Positions 22,198 through 31,766 of a DNA stretch of 40,118 bases are shown here, one piece after another. Source of the DNA: Bacteroidota bacterium. GTDB lineage: Bacteria > Bacteroidota > Bacteroidia > Bacteroidales > DYOH01. The notes under the pieces are model-generated. The model did not search any database. It saw only the letters and a list, made by a program, of their open reading frames with translations, and was not told the DNA's origin. The stretch covers positions 1 to 40,118 of the forward strand of contig JAIFMY010000152.1 in assembly GCA_020048155.1 (NCBI GenBank), in the 5' to 3' direction. The stretch's first letter is position 1, and each line of letters opens with the position of its first letter. The position numbers were made by a program, and so were the translations under genes.

Positions 22198-23262
22198 TTA
22201 TTTTTCGAAAAATGTAATAACCAGAAAGATTTCTTCCTGAAAACGTACCTCGCTGGTATATAATTTAAATTTTTTAGGAATATTATCAATTTGCCATTTT
22301 TGTTCGAAAATTTGTTCTCCATATTTCAGATTTTGTGCTACTTGATCCCAATTGGTATCAATACCAGTGAGGGCTGCATAGGAGTATGACTGTGTTTGTT
22401 GAATATTAGATTGTAAAATTGTGTAGGCGGGTTGATTTACCGCAGTTATTTTTGCATTATCCATTTCCACCATCATCATTGGTATCGTATTTTTATCGAA
22501 AACTCCCTCAATGTATGCATTTTTACGTAATACTTCGAGCAAATAGTGTCGGTTTTCTGTTACATTGTTTGCCACGGCTAGTATTTGTGTTTCGTTGTCC
22601 TGCGTATTGATCTTCATTTTTTTTATCTCAAATACCTGATTTACACCGGTGCGTGTAGTAAACTGGGTATCGTATTCGTATACTTTTTCCAGATTGAGCG
22701 TTGTTGCATCCGTTATTGAGTTACGAAGCCAGCCATCTAATTCTTCTGGCTCAGCATGCGGATAGCCTGTAAGCTCATCAAATGACTTGTTGGTTTGTAT
22801 TATATTCCCTTTATCATTGGTTATCCAAATAGGATTTGGATTGAGTCGAAGCATATTGGTGAAAACTGTTTTTATATCGTAGTCTATTTGACCCAATGTG
22901 AGGTTTTTTCTTTTGCGAAGTAGTTGTAGTATATATCCTGCCACCACGGCTTCGTTGCCTGCTGAAATCATACTTTTGGGCAAAGTATATATGGGAGTAA
23001 ATATGGGTGGATTCTCACCAATAAAAACTATATCTGTAGTATTTGAATTTTCGTGTATCAAGTGTATTAACTCACTGGGGTTTCCAGTTTTTAACATTTC
23101 AAATATCACAATCACTTCTGGTTGTATACGGTTCTGTTTCAGGTCTCTTTGTACTATTTCTGGTTCCCAGAAAATTTCAGCGCGTATTTTATGATCCGAT
23201 AAAAAACTCTGAATGGCTAAACTAAAATTATTTCTGTGCGTTATAAGTATTACCTGATTCAT
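22198..23262 (-). CDS. Pseudo-receiver and PAS domain protein without output domain
   Basis: A 354-residue soluble protein from ATG 23260-23262. The longer frame to 23301 is unlikely because a -7 promoter box lies at 23281-23288, inside it. Residues 1-110 look like a receiver fold (QVILITHRNNFSLAIQSFL at the start), but the third strand reads VIVIFEMLKTG, so the phosphoacceptor Asp is absent and the acidic pocket is missing as well: a pseudo-receiver. Then come two PAS domains, about 140-245 (NPNPIWITNDKGNIIQTNKSFDELTG) and 250-350 (IPMMMVEMDNAKITAVNQPA). There is no kinase or enzymatic domain. It is upstream of, and on the same strand as, the REC-kinase gene, 277 nt away. Confidence 0.85.
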   Translation of the reverse strand: MNQVILITHRNNFSLAIQSFLSDHKIRAEIFWEPEIVQRDLKQNRIQPEVIVIFEMLKTGNPSELIHLIHENSNTTDIVFIGENPPIFTPIYTLPKSMISAGNEAVVAGYILQLLRKRKNLTLGQIDYDIKTVFTNMLRLNPNPIWITNDKGNIIQTNKSFDELTGYPHAEPEELDGWLRNSITDATTLNLEKVYEYDTQFTTRTGVNQVFEIKKMKINTQDNETQILAVANNVTENRHYLLEVLRKNAYIEGVFDKNTIPMMMVEMDNAKITAVNQPAYTILQSNIQQTQSYSYAALTGIDTNWDQVAQNLKYGEQIFEQKWQIDNIPKKFKLYTSEVRFQEEIFLVITFFEK

Positions 23263-23280
23263 TTCTCTCGTATTAGATCT

Positions 23281-23288
23281 CAAAATTA
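23281..23288 (-). promoter_or_regulatory. Bacteroidota -7 promoter box for the pseudo-receiver/PAS gene
   Basis: The minus strand reads TAATTTTG, an exact TAnnTTTG match. The expected transcription start near 23274 is about 12 nt ahead of ATG 23262 and downstream of the alternative start at 23301, which supports the shorter protein. Confidence 0.5.
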
Positions 23289-23344
23289 ATAAAATTGACA
23301 CATTTTAGGGTCATTTTAGCATTCTAAATGCTATTTTATTGCGC

Positions 23345-24439
23345 TTATATACTTTTAGTAATACGTTCTACTTCTCTGGATATTGTTTGGCAACTTACAA
23401 ACTCTGCGGGTTGCGCACAGTAAGGTTTATCAAATGCCTCAAGTACTGTTTCTTTGCAAAGTTGGTATTGGTTGCAGGTGTGTATACCGTATCTTCCAGC
23501 GTTCATTTTTGCAAGGTATTCTTGTTCGGTCTGCCCTGGCGTAGGTATTAGCAACGACTTCTTTTGTAGGTAAATAACGTCCATGAGGGTGCTGTATCCA
23601 GATCTTGCAATTATCAAATGTGCGCCTGTCAATATGCTATGCAATTGGCTTCCGGTTGCGAAATTCAGAATTTTTATATTCGAGTTGTTGTTCTCAGGTA
23701 ATTCTGCATTGGGGTTTAGTCCTCTTATTATGATACTTGGTATGCTTATTGTATTCAGTATAGCTGAAATCAACTTTTCAAATTGACTTCTGTGGGGCTC
23801 GGGTCCTGAGAGCAAAGCCACAATGGGACGCGAAAAATGGTGTTGTACATTTGTGAATTGGAATTGTGACATTAATCCTATAGAAATTGCCTTTAATTGA
23901 GGTGTGTAGGGGGATTTAAGTGTATATATAATTGTCTGTAAGCTAGTATTATCTGGTATCCATATTGCGCTATAGCTTCTAGTCAATTTGTTTAAAATAT
24001 TGAATAATAATTTATTAAGTATAAAAAAGCTGCTTGGAAGAATGGGTGATAGCTGATGGCCAATGAATACTGAGGGGGCTTTTTTACTTACTGCTCCATA
24101 CCTATTGTCGCTGATAATGAGATGGATATTGTATTCCCTTTGAACTTTTTTTATAAGTATTTTGTCTTCCCGAATGCCCCTGAAGATAGAAATTGCCGGC
24201 CACCACATCATACGAAATAGGTTTTTAGACGATCCGTAGCGTATTTTGTGATTATACATATGTACGAAGGGTAGGGTAGGGTAGTGGGATGTCCATATGC
24301 GCTTTGCAGTTTCGTTTCCTCCAAGTATTACCTCAAAGCCAGATTGTGTGAGTATATGCAACAATGGCAATGTACGCGTGATGTGCCCCAAACCCCAATC
24401 GAGCGCACAAACAAAAATTCGTATCCTACCTTCAGGCAT
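23345..24439 (-). CDS. GT-B glycosyltransferase (MJ1255/MurG-like)
   Basis: A 364-residue protein of the GT-B fold, related to the GT28 and MJ1255-type transferases. The N-terminal acceptor domain starts with the glycine-rich IRIFVCALDWGLGHITRTLPLL (6-27), the GHxxR-type loop of these enzymes. The C-terminal donor domain has VALLSGPEPHRSQFE, then GAHLIIARSGYSTLMDVIYL, KSLLIPTPGQTEQEYLA, the usual site for nucleotide-sugar binding. The segment AGRYG lies close to the C-terminus. Donor and acceptor are unknown. No signal peptide or membrane helix is present, so it probably acts at the cytosolic face of the membrane. It follows the radical SAM gene by 2 nt and is probably co-transcribed with it. 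Confidence 0.87.
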   Translation of the reverse strand: MPEGRIRIFVCALDWGLGHITRTLPLLHILTQSGFEVILGGNETAKRIWTSHYPTLPFVHMYNHKIRYGSSKNLFRMMWWPAISIFRGIREDKILIKKVQREYNIHLIISDNRYGAVSKKAPSVFIGHQLSPILPSSFFILNKLLFNILNKLTRSYSAIWIPDNTSLQTIIYTLKSPYTPQLKAISIGLMSQFQFTNVQHHFSRPIVALLSGPEPHRSQFEKLISAILNTISIPSIIIRGLNPNAELPENNNSNIKILNFATGSQLHSILTGAHLIIARSGYSTLMDVIYLQKKSLLIPTPGQTEQEYLAKMNAGRYGIHTCNQYQLCKETVLEAFDKPYCAQPAEFVSCQTISREVERITKSI

Positions 24440-24441
24440 TT

Positions 24442-25221
24442 CTAGTAAGAAATTTGAACTTTTATCCCCAATTTTTCTATGGTTTGACCTATGGCATCCA
24501 ATTGCTCTTTTTCTATTTTCTCGAGCCCTTCTACTGGTGTACTTCGTGCGATGGTATATATCATTACCATTTCGGGTTTTATAAGCTGGTACGCATCTAA
24601 GAGTGCGTTCAGTTCTTCAGGTGAGGTATTGTCAATGTATTGTCCATTAACGGTACCTTTCAGAAAAAGAGTCTGAATAATAATTTTTTTTCGAAATTCC
24701 TGCAAGTTGTCTATCAACTTATCTGCCGAAAATGGAAGTTTCGGACGATTGATGCAGTTGATGGTATTGTTAAGGGCTGAATCTAGCTTCAGAATATTCA
24801 AATCAATTTTGGCGAGCGACGAAGTGATTGTTTTGCGAGAAATGAGAGTAGCATTCGATAATACTGCAATTTTGCTTTGTGGCGCAAGTCTGTTTCTGAT
24901 TTCTACAGTAGATAGAATGATAGCTTCGAATTCCGGATGCAATGTGGGCTCTCCATTACCGGCAAAGGTAATGGTAGTGGGCAAATCGTTTTGAGCTTTC
25001 ATATGCACCAGTTTGGCAGTAAGTGCATTTTTAACGTCGCTTGCACTTGGGAAATGAGATTTTTGAATCAGCTCATGGGGTGAAAGCCCGCATTCACAGT
25101 AAATACAATCGAAATTACAGATTTTGCGGTGAGTAGGGAGCAGATTTATTCCCAAAGATTTTCCAAGACGGCGACTAGATACCGGCCCAAAAATAATATC
25201 ATCAAATAAAAAAGTAGGCAT
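24442..25221 (-). CDS. Radical SAM protein (COG0731-like)
   Basis: A 259-residue radical SAM enzyme. The cluster-binding motif C35-x3-C39-x2-C42 is in KICNFDCIYCECG, preceded by the family opening FGPVSSRRLGKSLGINLLP. ITFAGNGEPTLHPEF is the second radical SAM element and binds SAM. C44 is an additional nearby cysteine. The family relates to the wybutosine-type COG0731 group; the substrate of the bacterial members is not known to me. The C-terminus VQISY ends the barrel normally. It precedes the glycosyltransferase by 2 nt. I found no recognisable peptide or tRNA partner beside it. Confidence 0.88.
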   Translation of the reverse strand: MPTFLFDDIIFGPVSSRRLGKSLGINLLPTHRKICNFDCIYCECGLSPHELIQKSHFPSASDVKNALTAKLVHMKAQNDLPTTITFAGNGEPTLHPEFEAIILSTVEIRNRLAPQSKIAVLSNATLISRKTITSSLAKIDLNILKLDSALNNTINCINRPKLPFSADKLIDNLQEFRKKIIIQTLFLKGTVNGQYIDNTSPEELNALLDAYQLIKPEMVMIYTIARSTPVEGLEKIEKEQLDAIGQTIEKLGIKVQISY

Positions 25222-25426
25222 ATACTATTGGCTTAGAGTTTGGCAAAGTAATGAAACATTCTGTTTAAATATATTGATATATTGCATAGTTCAGTATTTT
25301 TTAGTACTCGTAGTGGGAGGTATGTACGAAAATCATGTTTTTTAGCATAACGTAATGATAATTGTCATTTCACTCATTTTGCATCAGGTGTATCTTGCAT
25401 TGTATAAAAATGCAATATTTAAGGTC

Positions 25427-25846
25427 ATGAATTTGAGTGAGAAAATTCAGTATATAAACTGGAAACCTGAGTACGATTTGAAATTGGTAGCCATGAATGA
25501 ACAGCACAAAAGGTATGTGGATACGGTAAATCTCTTAGCCGAGTGCATCAACGAAAACAAATGCTCTGATAATTTCTTATCTATTTTTCACCGATTGGCA
25601 TATTATGCCGAAAATCAGTTTCATGAAGAAGAACGCGCTCTCTATCAGAATAATTACCCAAAGTTCATGGAGCACCGTAGAGAACATTTAGCGTTTATTG
25701 CTCGTCTGATTGCTTTTCAGCAGCAGTATGCCGAGAATGGTGAAACAATATGTGCGGATATGTTTTCTTACTTACGTGAATGGTTTGAGCAACATATACT
25801 TATGTTTGATAAGGATGCCGTAGAATATATGTCTAAAGGTGCTTAG
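25427..25846 (+). CDS. Bacteriohemerythrin-like protein with one His ligand replaced by Gln
   Basis: A 139-residue HHE-fold protein counted from ATG 25427, where the family start (SEKIQYINWKPEYDLKLVAMNEQHK) begins; the frame is open further upstream to 25355, but that part is hydrophobic and unlike the family. By spacing, the di-iron ligands are H27, residue 64, E68, H83, H87, H123 and D128. Residue 64, the His of the HFxxEE motif, is Gln here (AENQFHEEER). H66 is two residues away and might substitute, but it is out of register. Whether oxygen can bind reversibly is therefore uncertain. The gene is convergent with the next one, stops 11 nt apart. Confidence 0.85.
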   Translation: MNLSEKIQYINWKPEYDLKLVAMNEQHKRYVDTVNLLAECINENKCSDNFLSIFHRLAYYAENQFHEEERALYQNNYPKFMEHRREHLAFIARLIAFQQQYAENGETICADMFSYLREWFEQHILMFDKDAVEYMSKGA

Positions 25847-25857
25847 TGGCCAGTAGA

Positions 25858-27147
25858 TTACTTTTTATTGGGAATGGTTTTATTCATGTCTTTGAGCCTT
25901 TCTTTTTCCCATTGCTCCATTTCTACAATCTGGTAATTGTTCCAGAAAGTAGAATCGGTATCTGCAAATTGTGTGGTAAGTTTTTGATTGCGTCGAACTT
26001 TATTATACCACGGAATTTCGGTTGTATATATGGTGTCGGTTTCGGTTATAAACAATTGCTGATGGTTTGAGATGTATGAAAAAATGCTATGTCGCGAACT
26101 CATCATCAGAAATTGGTATCCCATTTTTGCGTAACTCAGGTAGTATTTGTCGTTCCATTTTTCAAAACTCACCAATGCGTAGTAGTCTACCGGCAATGTA
26201 AGTATATCCTCGGTTTCCAGAAATGCCAAAGTTTCATTGCGCAGGAGTTGAGCAGATTCTAATCTGTTGGCTGCTATGGTGTAATATAAGCTAAGAAAAG
26301 CTTTGTCTTTTTTATCAATGTAAATATAACCTTCATAAATAGCTCTCTTTGATTTTGGGCTAAAATGTATGGTATAGTAGGAATTATCGTTGGCATAAGG
26401 TTTCTCAATTTCGTATTTGTAGTATTTAAAATTTCGAGGATTCAGGAAGTTGATACTTCCTTGAGGAATACTTATGAAATTGTTGGGGTTCTTGGCTATA
26501 TCAGATAGGAGGGCTTCATAGGGGCCATCCACGAAATATATAAACTTCCATATAGGCGACTTCACTTTGGTTTTTATTTCCCTGCCATGCAGTATTTGTA
26601 TATCATCGCGCTTTCGTATGTTGTATGGTTGTTTGTATATATCTACCACAGCTTCTATAAACTCGGTAAATGCACCATTGTCTGATACCGTTTCCCGATA
26701 AAATCCCTTCATTTGAACCGGAATGGTAGCGTAGTTTTGCGGTATGGCGTCGAGTGCACTTTGTAGCAACATTTCTGCCATATTGGAATGAACAATAACC
26801 TCTGAAATAGCAAATGATTGGCTTTGGAGTTGTATCGTCCAGCTTTTGGAGATTGTATCGGTTAATGGTTTGCAAAATGGAATGTACCCGATGAATGAAA
26901 AACAAACTGAATCTGTAACAGATATTTTTTGGGGAAGTACAAACCGAAATTCGCCTCTGGTATTTGAAACTGTACCCCAACGCATGTTTTTGATGTAAAT
27001 GCTTGTATTTGGAAGTGCTTCGTGCGTTTTCTTGTCGGTGATGTGCCCCGTGACAATTTGTTGGCTGTAGGCCCGAATTTGTATGCAGATAAGCAGAATG
27101 AGTGTAACCAAGGTATATGTTTTGTACCAAAAAGTTTTTGTATACAT
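25858..27147 (-). CDS. Exported protein with N-terminal carboxypeptidase regulatory-like domain
   Basis: A 429-residue protein with a signal peptide of about 28 residues (cleavage near RAYSQQ). Residues 30-110 form a CarboxypepD_reg-like domain (VTGHITDKKTHEALPNTSIYIKN, GTVSNTRGEFRFVLP, CFSFIGY), as found at the N-terminus of TonB-dependent receptors and many Bacteroidota surface proteins. The remaining 320 residues are rich in Tyr, Phe and Asn and look like an outer-membrane-associated beta structure; that part is not identified. It has no TonB box or plug domain, so it is not a receptor. A good promoter lies at 27170-27201, just downstream of the infB terminator, so the gene is an independent unit. 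Confidence 0.86.
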   Translation of the reverse strand: MYTKTFWYKTYTLVTLILLICIQIRAYSQQIVTGHITDKKTHEALPNTSIYIKNMRWGTVSNTRGEFRFVLPQKISVTDSVCFSFIGYIPFCKPLTDTISKSWTIQLQSQSFAISEVIVHSNMAEMLLQSALDAIPQNYATIPVQMKGFYRETVSDNGAFTEFIEAVVDIYKQPYNIRKRDDIQILHGREIKTKVKSPIWKFIYFVDGPYEALLSDIAKNPNNFISIPQGSINFLNPRNFKYYKYEIEKPYANDNSYYTIHFSPKSKRAIYEGYIYIDKKDKAFLSLYYTIAANRLESAQLLRNETLAFLETEDILTLPVDYYALVSFEKWNDKYYLSYAKMGYQFLMMSSRHSIFSYISNHQQLFITETDTIYTTEIPWYNKVRRNQKLTTQFADTDSTFWNNYQIVEMEQWEKERLKDMNKTIPNKK

Positions 27148-27169
27148 AAGCGTTCATGCTTGCATTTCC

Positions 27170-27201
27170 CAAATATACTTATAAAGTGGATTGATACACA
27201 A
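27170..27201 (-). promoter_or_regulatory. Bacteroidota promoter of the CarboxypepD_reg gene
   Basis: On the minus strand, TTG (27199-27201) is separated by 21 nt from TATATTTG (27170-27177), an exact TAnnTTTG. The predicted start near 27163 is about 16 nt before the ATG. Its -33 element touches the T-run of the preceding terminator. Confidence 0.65.
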
Positions 27202-27236
27202 AAAAAAACTGCACTCAATTTGAATGCAGTTTTTTT
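27201..27236 (-). terminator. Intrinsic terminator after infB
   Basis: ACTGCA (27208-27213) pairs with TGCAGT (27225-27230), flanked by A-run 27201-27208 and T-run 27230-27236, which extend the stem. The inner 11 nt contain the near-palindrome TCAATTTGA. It lies about 27 nt past the infB stop. The symmetric A- and T-runs would also work for rightward transcription. Confidence 0.8.
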
Positions 27237-27262
27237 GATATCTGAGATTTAAAAATAATCTG

Positions 27263-30200
27263 TTAAAGTGATGTACGCTGAATTTCTGATGTGGTGAATG
27301 CTTCGATAATGTCTCCAACTTTTATGTCGTTGAATCTTTCGATATTCAGACCACAATCCTGACCGCTACGCGCTTCTTTTGCATCTTCTTTGAAACGTTT
27401 GAGCGATTCGAGTACACCGGTAAATACTACTATACCATCGCGGATAACACGCACTTTGGAGGTGCGGAGTATTTTACCTTCTCTTACCATACAGCCAGCT
27501 ATGCGACCAACTTTGGTTATATTGAATACCTCGCGCACTTCGGCGGCACCTTGAATTTCTTCTTTGATGTCTGGTGAAAGCATACCAATCATAGCGTCGC
27601 GCAAATCGTCGATAGCATCGTAAATGATAGAATACAGACGTATTTCAATGCCTTCACGCTCGGCGTGCTTGCGGGCGTTGCCCGATGGGCGAACCTGGAA
27701 GCCTATGATAACAGCATCTGAAGCTTGTGCGAGTGTAACGTCGTTTTCAGATATCTGGCCTACACCTTTGTGTATTACGTTCACCTGAATCTGGTCGGTG
27801 CTCAGTTTGATGAGTGAATCTGCCAAAGCTTCGATAGAACCATCCACATCACCTTTTACAATAACATTCAATTCTTTGAAGTTACCAATGGCAATGCGTC
27901 GTCCAATTTCGTCGAGGGTTATATGTTTGCGAGTACGGTGACCCATCTCACGTTGCAATTGCTGACGTTTTGCAGCTATGCTTCTAGCCTCACGTTCGTT
28001 GCTCATCACATTGAAGTTGTCGCCTGCCTGTGGTGCACCATCTAAGCCTATGATAAGGGCTGGTGACGATGGTCCGGCAGATTTGATGCGCTGGTTGCGC
28101 TCATTATAGAGGGCTTTTACCCTGCCAGATGTGCTACCAGCGAGTACGAAATCGCCAACATGAAGCGTTCCTGATGATATAAGCAGTGTAGCCTGATAAC
28201 CACGGCCTTTGTCTAAGCTCGATTCTATAATGGTACCAACGGCTTTTTTATCGGGGTTGGCTTTCAAATTCAGTATTTCTGCTTCTAGCAATACTTTGTC
28301 CAGCAATTCGTGAACTCCGAGACCAGCTTTGGCCGAAATATCGTGCGACTGATATGTACCGCCCCAATCTTCAACCAGCAAGTTCATTTGAGCAAGCTGA
28401 TTTTTAATTTTTTCGGGATCGGCGTGTGGTTTGTCTATTTTGTTGATGGCAAAAACGATAGGAACCTGTGCTGCTTTTGCGTGGTTTATGGCTTCTACTG
28501 TGGTTGGCATCACGCTATCGTCAGCAGCTACCACAATGATAGCGATATCCGTAACGGATGCTCCACGAGCACGCATGGCGGTAAATGCTTCGTGACCAGG
28601 TGTATCGAGGAATGTAATGTTTTTACCATTGTTGAGTTGCACTTTGTATGCACCTATGTGCTGCGTGATACCACCAGCTTCACCAGCTATAACATTGGAT
28701 TTGCGTATATAGTCGAGGAGCGATGTTTTACCGTGGTCTACGTGTCCCATTACTGTTACAATAGGTGGGCGCGATATAAGCGATTCCGGTGCATCTATTT
28801 CTTCTTCAATGGATTCTTGTACTTCTATACTTACAAACTCAACCTCGTATCCAAATTCTTCGGCCACTATTGACATGGTATCAGCATCGAGGCGCTGGTT
28901 TATTGAAACCATCAGACCGAGGCTCATACATGTAGAAATGACTTCATTTACTGACACTTCCATCATGGTGGCCAACTCATTTGCCGAAACAAATTCGGTT
29001 ACTTTGAGCTTGTGTTTTTCCATTTGCTCTTGCTCGAGCTGTTCTTGATGTTTTTTCTCTATTTGGTCGCGTTTCAGGCGGCGATGCTTGGCTGCGCGGC
29101 TTTTTATTTTGTTGCCTAGGCGAGCCAAGGTTTCTTTCATCTGCTTATCAACATCCTCAGCCTGAACTTCTTTTCTTACTTCGGGGCTATGTACGTCCCT
29201 ACGCTGATTTTGATTAGGTTTCTTTCTGGTGTCGTTATTGCTTCTGTTCTGTTGGCCTGGTCCTCTGTTTGTATTGGTCTGAGGAGTAACGGGTTTGTTT
29301 GGATCACGTTTTTTCAGAGTTGACAAAATGCTCGACTGAGGTTTTGGGGCTGTGCTCTGGTTTTGCGGTTTTTCCTGATTCTTGTTAGTAACGTGTTCCT
29401 TATTTTGCGGTTGTTCCGGCTTAGGATGATTATTGTCTTGTTTGTTCTCTGTTTTCAGATTAACTGCTTCAATGCGTTTTCTTTTTTTACGCTTCGATTT
29501 GTTCAGTTTATTTTGTTCTGCCTGAGATTGTTGGTTTTGTTGGGGCTGTTTCTTTTTTTCATTTTGCTGGGGCAGTTCTATGCGGCCAATTACTGTAGGA
29601 CCAGTAAGTTGGGTTACTTTGTGCCTGAAGATTTCGGGTTCTGTCTGGGTGGAATCAACTTTTACTTCTTCTAATTCTAGTGTACTCTTCAAATCTGTGT
29701 TTTGTTTAATGGATACCTGTTCTATTTCAGTATCGTCTGTTTTTGCTGGTTTAGTCTCATTTTCAGAAGTATTCAGAACAGGGTTTTCAATTTTTTCAAT
29801 AATTTCTGTTTTCTGCTCTTCTGCCGGAGTTAGGTGTACTTCAGGTTTTTCTTCGGTCACTTTTACTACAACCGGAATTTCAGTCTCTTCTTTGGGGTGA
29901 ATTTCAATAGTAGTTTGTACCGTGGGTACTTCTTTTTGTGGTGTTGATTCTGTATTTTGTTTTGTATTTTGATGTATTTCAGTGATATGTTTGATAGATT
30001 CTTCGGTGGTTACAATGGGCGCCTTTTTAATTTTATCTGCATTCAGGTCTATTTTACCTACAATTTTCAGCTCAACGTCTTTTTTCTTTACATGAGTATG
30101 ATTGTCAGCTTCTTTATTTGAGGTAAAATCTTGAATGTGAATCATTTCATCAGTCCCATCATTGTCATCATCATCATGTTGCTTGGTCTCATCTTTCGAT

Positions 30201-30454
30201 ACGTCGTCAAGTGTAATGGATTCTTTTTTTTCCCTCGATTTTCGAATGTTGCCCAATTTCTCAGATTCCTTTTTTGCCGATAAATCTTTTTGGAATTCTC
30301 TGTTGAGCAAGTCCAGGCAATCATCTGTAATTTTAGTATTCGGATTGGAATCTATATTGTGTCCGTTTTTGTGCAGAAACTCAACTATGGTAGTAATACC
30401 AACATTAAGTTCTCTGGCAACTTTGCTTAGTCGGGTCCCTTTTTGCTCTGTCAT
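27263..30454 (-). CDS. infB: Translation initiation factor IF-2
   Basis: A 1063-residue GTPase that brings initiator tRNA to the 30S subunit. Residues 1-50 carry the IF2-N motif ([21 protein letters not shown]). Residues about 55-470 are an unusually long, low-complexity linker rich in Lys, Glu, Gln, Thr and Asn, with an Asp-rich run near 95. A second IF2-N-type segment follows ([21 protein letters not shown]). The G domain has G1 GHVDHGKT (570-577), G3 DTPGH (617-621) and G4 NKID (671-674), then the C-terminal domains. The length exceeds E. coli IF-2 (890 residues) mainly through the linker, as is common in Bacteroidota. It is transcribed after nusA with a 52-nt gap and ends in the terminator at 27201-27236. 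Confidence 0.97.
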   Translation of the reverse strand: MTEQKGTRLSKVARELNVGITTIVEFLHKNGHNIDSNPNTKITDDCLDLLNREFQKDLSAKKESEKLGNIRKSREKKESITLDDVSKDETKQHDDDDNDGTDEMIHIQDFTSNKEADNHTHVKKKDVELKIVGKIDLNADKIKKAPIVTTEESIKHITEIHQNTKQNTESTPQKEVPTVQTTIEIHPKEETEIPVVVKVTEEKPEVHLTPAEEQKTEIIEKIENPVLNTSENETKPAKTDDTEIEQVSIKQNTDLKSTLELEEVKVDSTQTEPEIFRHKVTQLTGPTVIGRIELPQQNEKKKQPQQNQQSQAEQNKLNKSKRKKRKRIEAVNLKTENKQDNNHPKPEQPQNKEHVTNKNQEKPQNQSTAPKPQSSILSTLKKRDPNKPVTPQTNTNRGPGQQNRSNNDTRKKPNQNQRRDVHSPEVRKEVQAEDVDKQMKETLARLGNKIKSRAAKHRRLKRDQIEKKHQEQLEQEQMEKHKLKVTEFVSANELATMMEVSVNEVISTCMSLGLMVSINQRLDADTMSIVAEEFGYEVEFVSIEVQESIEEEIDAPESLISRPPIVTVMGHVDHGKTSLLDYIRKSNVIAGEAGGITQHIGAYKVQLNNGKNITFLDTPGHEAFTAMRARGASVTDIAIIVVAADDSVMPTTVEAINHAKAAQVPIVFAINKIDKPHADPEKIKNQLAQMNLLVEDWGGTYQSHDISAKAGLGVHELLDKVLLEAEILNLKANPDKKAVGTIIESSLDKGRGYQATLLISSGTLHVGDFVLAGSTSGRVKALYNERNQRIKSAGPSSPALIIGLDGAPQAGDNFNVMSNEREARSIAAKRQQLQREMGHRTRKHITLDEIGRRIAIGNFKELNVIVKGDVDGSIEALADSLIKLSTDQIQVNVIHKGVGQISENDVTLAQASDAVIIGFQVRPSGNARKHAEREGIEIRLYSIIYDAIDDLRDAMIGMLSPDIKEEIQGAAEVREVFNITKVGRIAGCMVREGKILRTSKVRVIRDGIVVFTGVLESLKRFKEDAKEARSGQDCGLNIERFNDIKVGDIIEAFTTSEIQRTSL

Positions 30455-30506
30455 GTCACCTAAAGATTAAATTACTTACCATATTAATATCAAACAACTA
30501 CTATTC

Positions 30507-31757
30507 TTAGTCCTCAAATTCACTTTTCAAAATATTGAGCACGTCTTGTATGGTTTCTTCTTCAAGGTCGGTGCGTTCAATAAGTTCTTCGGCGCTCAGA
30601 CTGAGTACACTTTTGGCAGTATCACAACCAATTCGTTTGAACTCGTCTATTACCCAGCCGTCTATTTCATCAGCGAATTCTTCCAAATCTACATCATCTT
30701 CGTCTTCATCCATTTCACGATATACGTCTATCTCGTAGCCTGTAAGCATGCCAGCCAGTTTTATATTCAAACCGCCTTTGCCAATGGCTTTCGATACCTC
30801 GTTGTGAGCTAGATATACCTGAGCTTTCTTTGTTTTTTCATCAATTTTGATAGATGAAATTTTGGAAGGACTCAGTGCTCTGCTGATATATAATTGTAAG
30901 TTGTTAGTATAATTGATAACGTCTATATTTTCATTTCTGAGTTCGCGCACTATATTGTGAATGCGAGAACCTTTCATTCCTACGCATGCACCAACAGGGT
31001 CTATGCGATCGTCGTATGATTCTACTGCTACTTTTGCTCTTTCTCCCGGAATGCGCACTATTTTGCGTATGGTGATAAGACCATCGAATATTTCAGGAAC
31101 TTCCAACTCAAACATCCTTTCGAGAAAGAATGGCGAAGTTCGTGAAAGTACAATCTGAGGACTATTGTTTTTCATGTCCACTTTCAATATAACTGCTTTT
31201 ACAGTGTCGCCTTTGTGGTAGTATTCGCCGGGTATTAGTTCTGTTTTTGGCAGCACCAATTCGTTGCCTTCATCATCGAGCAGGAGTATGTCTTTCTTGA
31301 AGGTCTGGTGCACATCAGCAGTAATTATCTGGCCTACTCTGTCTTTGTATTTACTGTAAATATTGTCTTTTTCCAACTCTGCAATACGGGTCGACAGATT
31401 TTGGCGTAGTGAAAGTATAGCCCTTCTTCCGAAAGATAAAAGTTTCACTTCATCGGCAACTTCTTCGCCTACCTCGTAGTCGGTATCTATTTTTTGTGCT
31501 TCAGTGATGGTTATTTGGGTCAGAGGATCAGTCAGATCGTCTTCATCTACAACATTTCGGTAACGCCAAATTTCAAAGTCGCCTTTATCAATATTTATGA
31601 TAATGCTACAGTTGTCTGCTGTACCAAATTTTTTAATTAAAAGGCTTTTAAAAACATCTTCGAGCACATTCATCATTGTGGCACGGTCAATATTTTTTAA
31701 ATCTTTAAATTCAGCGAATGTTTCGGTTAAATTTATTGTTTCAGAATGCTTTGCCAT
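30507..31757 (-). CDS. nusA: Transcription termination/antitermination protein NusA
   Basis: A 416-residue RNA-polymerase-binding factor. The N-terminal domain (to about 125) is followed by an S1 domain (RVGQIITADVHQTFKKDILLLDDEG) and two KH domains. The first has VGACVGMKGSRIHNIVREL, the second SKAIGKGGLNIKLAGMLTG, both with the GxxG loop (GMKG, GKGG). After KH2 comes a very acidic linker (MDEDEDDVDLEEFADE), then a short helical domain of about 65 residues (GCDTAKSVLSLSAEELIERTDLEEETI). It lies between rimP and infB, 9 nt after rimP, in the conserved rimP-nusA-infB order. Confidence 0.97.
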   Translation of the reverse strand: MAKHSETINLTETFAEFKDLKNIDRATMMNVLEDVFKSLLIKKFGTADNCSIIINIDKGDFEIWRYRNVVDEDDLTDPLTQITITEAQKIDTDYEVGEEVADEVKLLSFGRRAILSLRQNLSTRIAELEKDNIYSKYKDRVGQIITADVHQTFKKDILLLDDEGNELVLPKTELIPGEYYHKGDTVKAVILKVDMKNNSPQIVLSRTSPFFLERMFELEVPEIFDGLITIRKIVRIPGERAKVAVESYDDRIDPVGACVGMKGSRIHNIVRELRNENIDVINYTNNLQLYISRALSPSKISSIKIDEKTKKAQVYLAHNEVSKAIGKGGLNIKLAGMLTGYEIDVYREMDEDEDDVDLEEFADEIDGWVIDEFKRIGCDTAKSVLSLSAEELIERTDLEEETIQDVLNILKSEFED

Positions 31758-31766
31758 GATCGTATT

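Noticed and set aside
26603-27172. Second leftward frame inside the CarboxypepD_reg gene
   Set aside because: Same-strand shadow in a different frame, with no domain and a composition typical of out-of-frame reading.
28310-28873. 187-residue frame antisense to infB
   Set aside because: It overlaps the most conserved part of the IF-2 G domain; its openness follows from codon use there.
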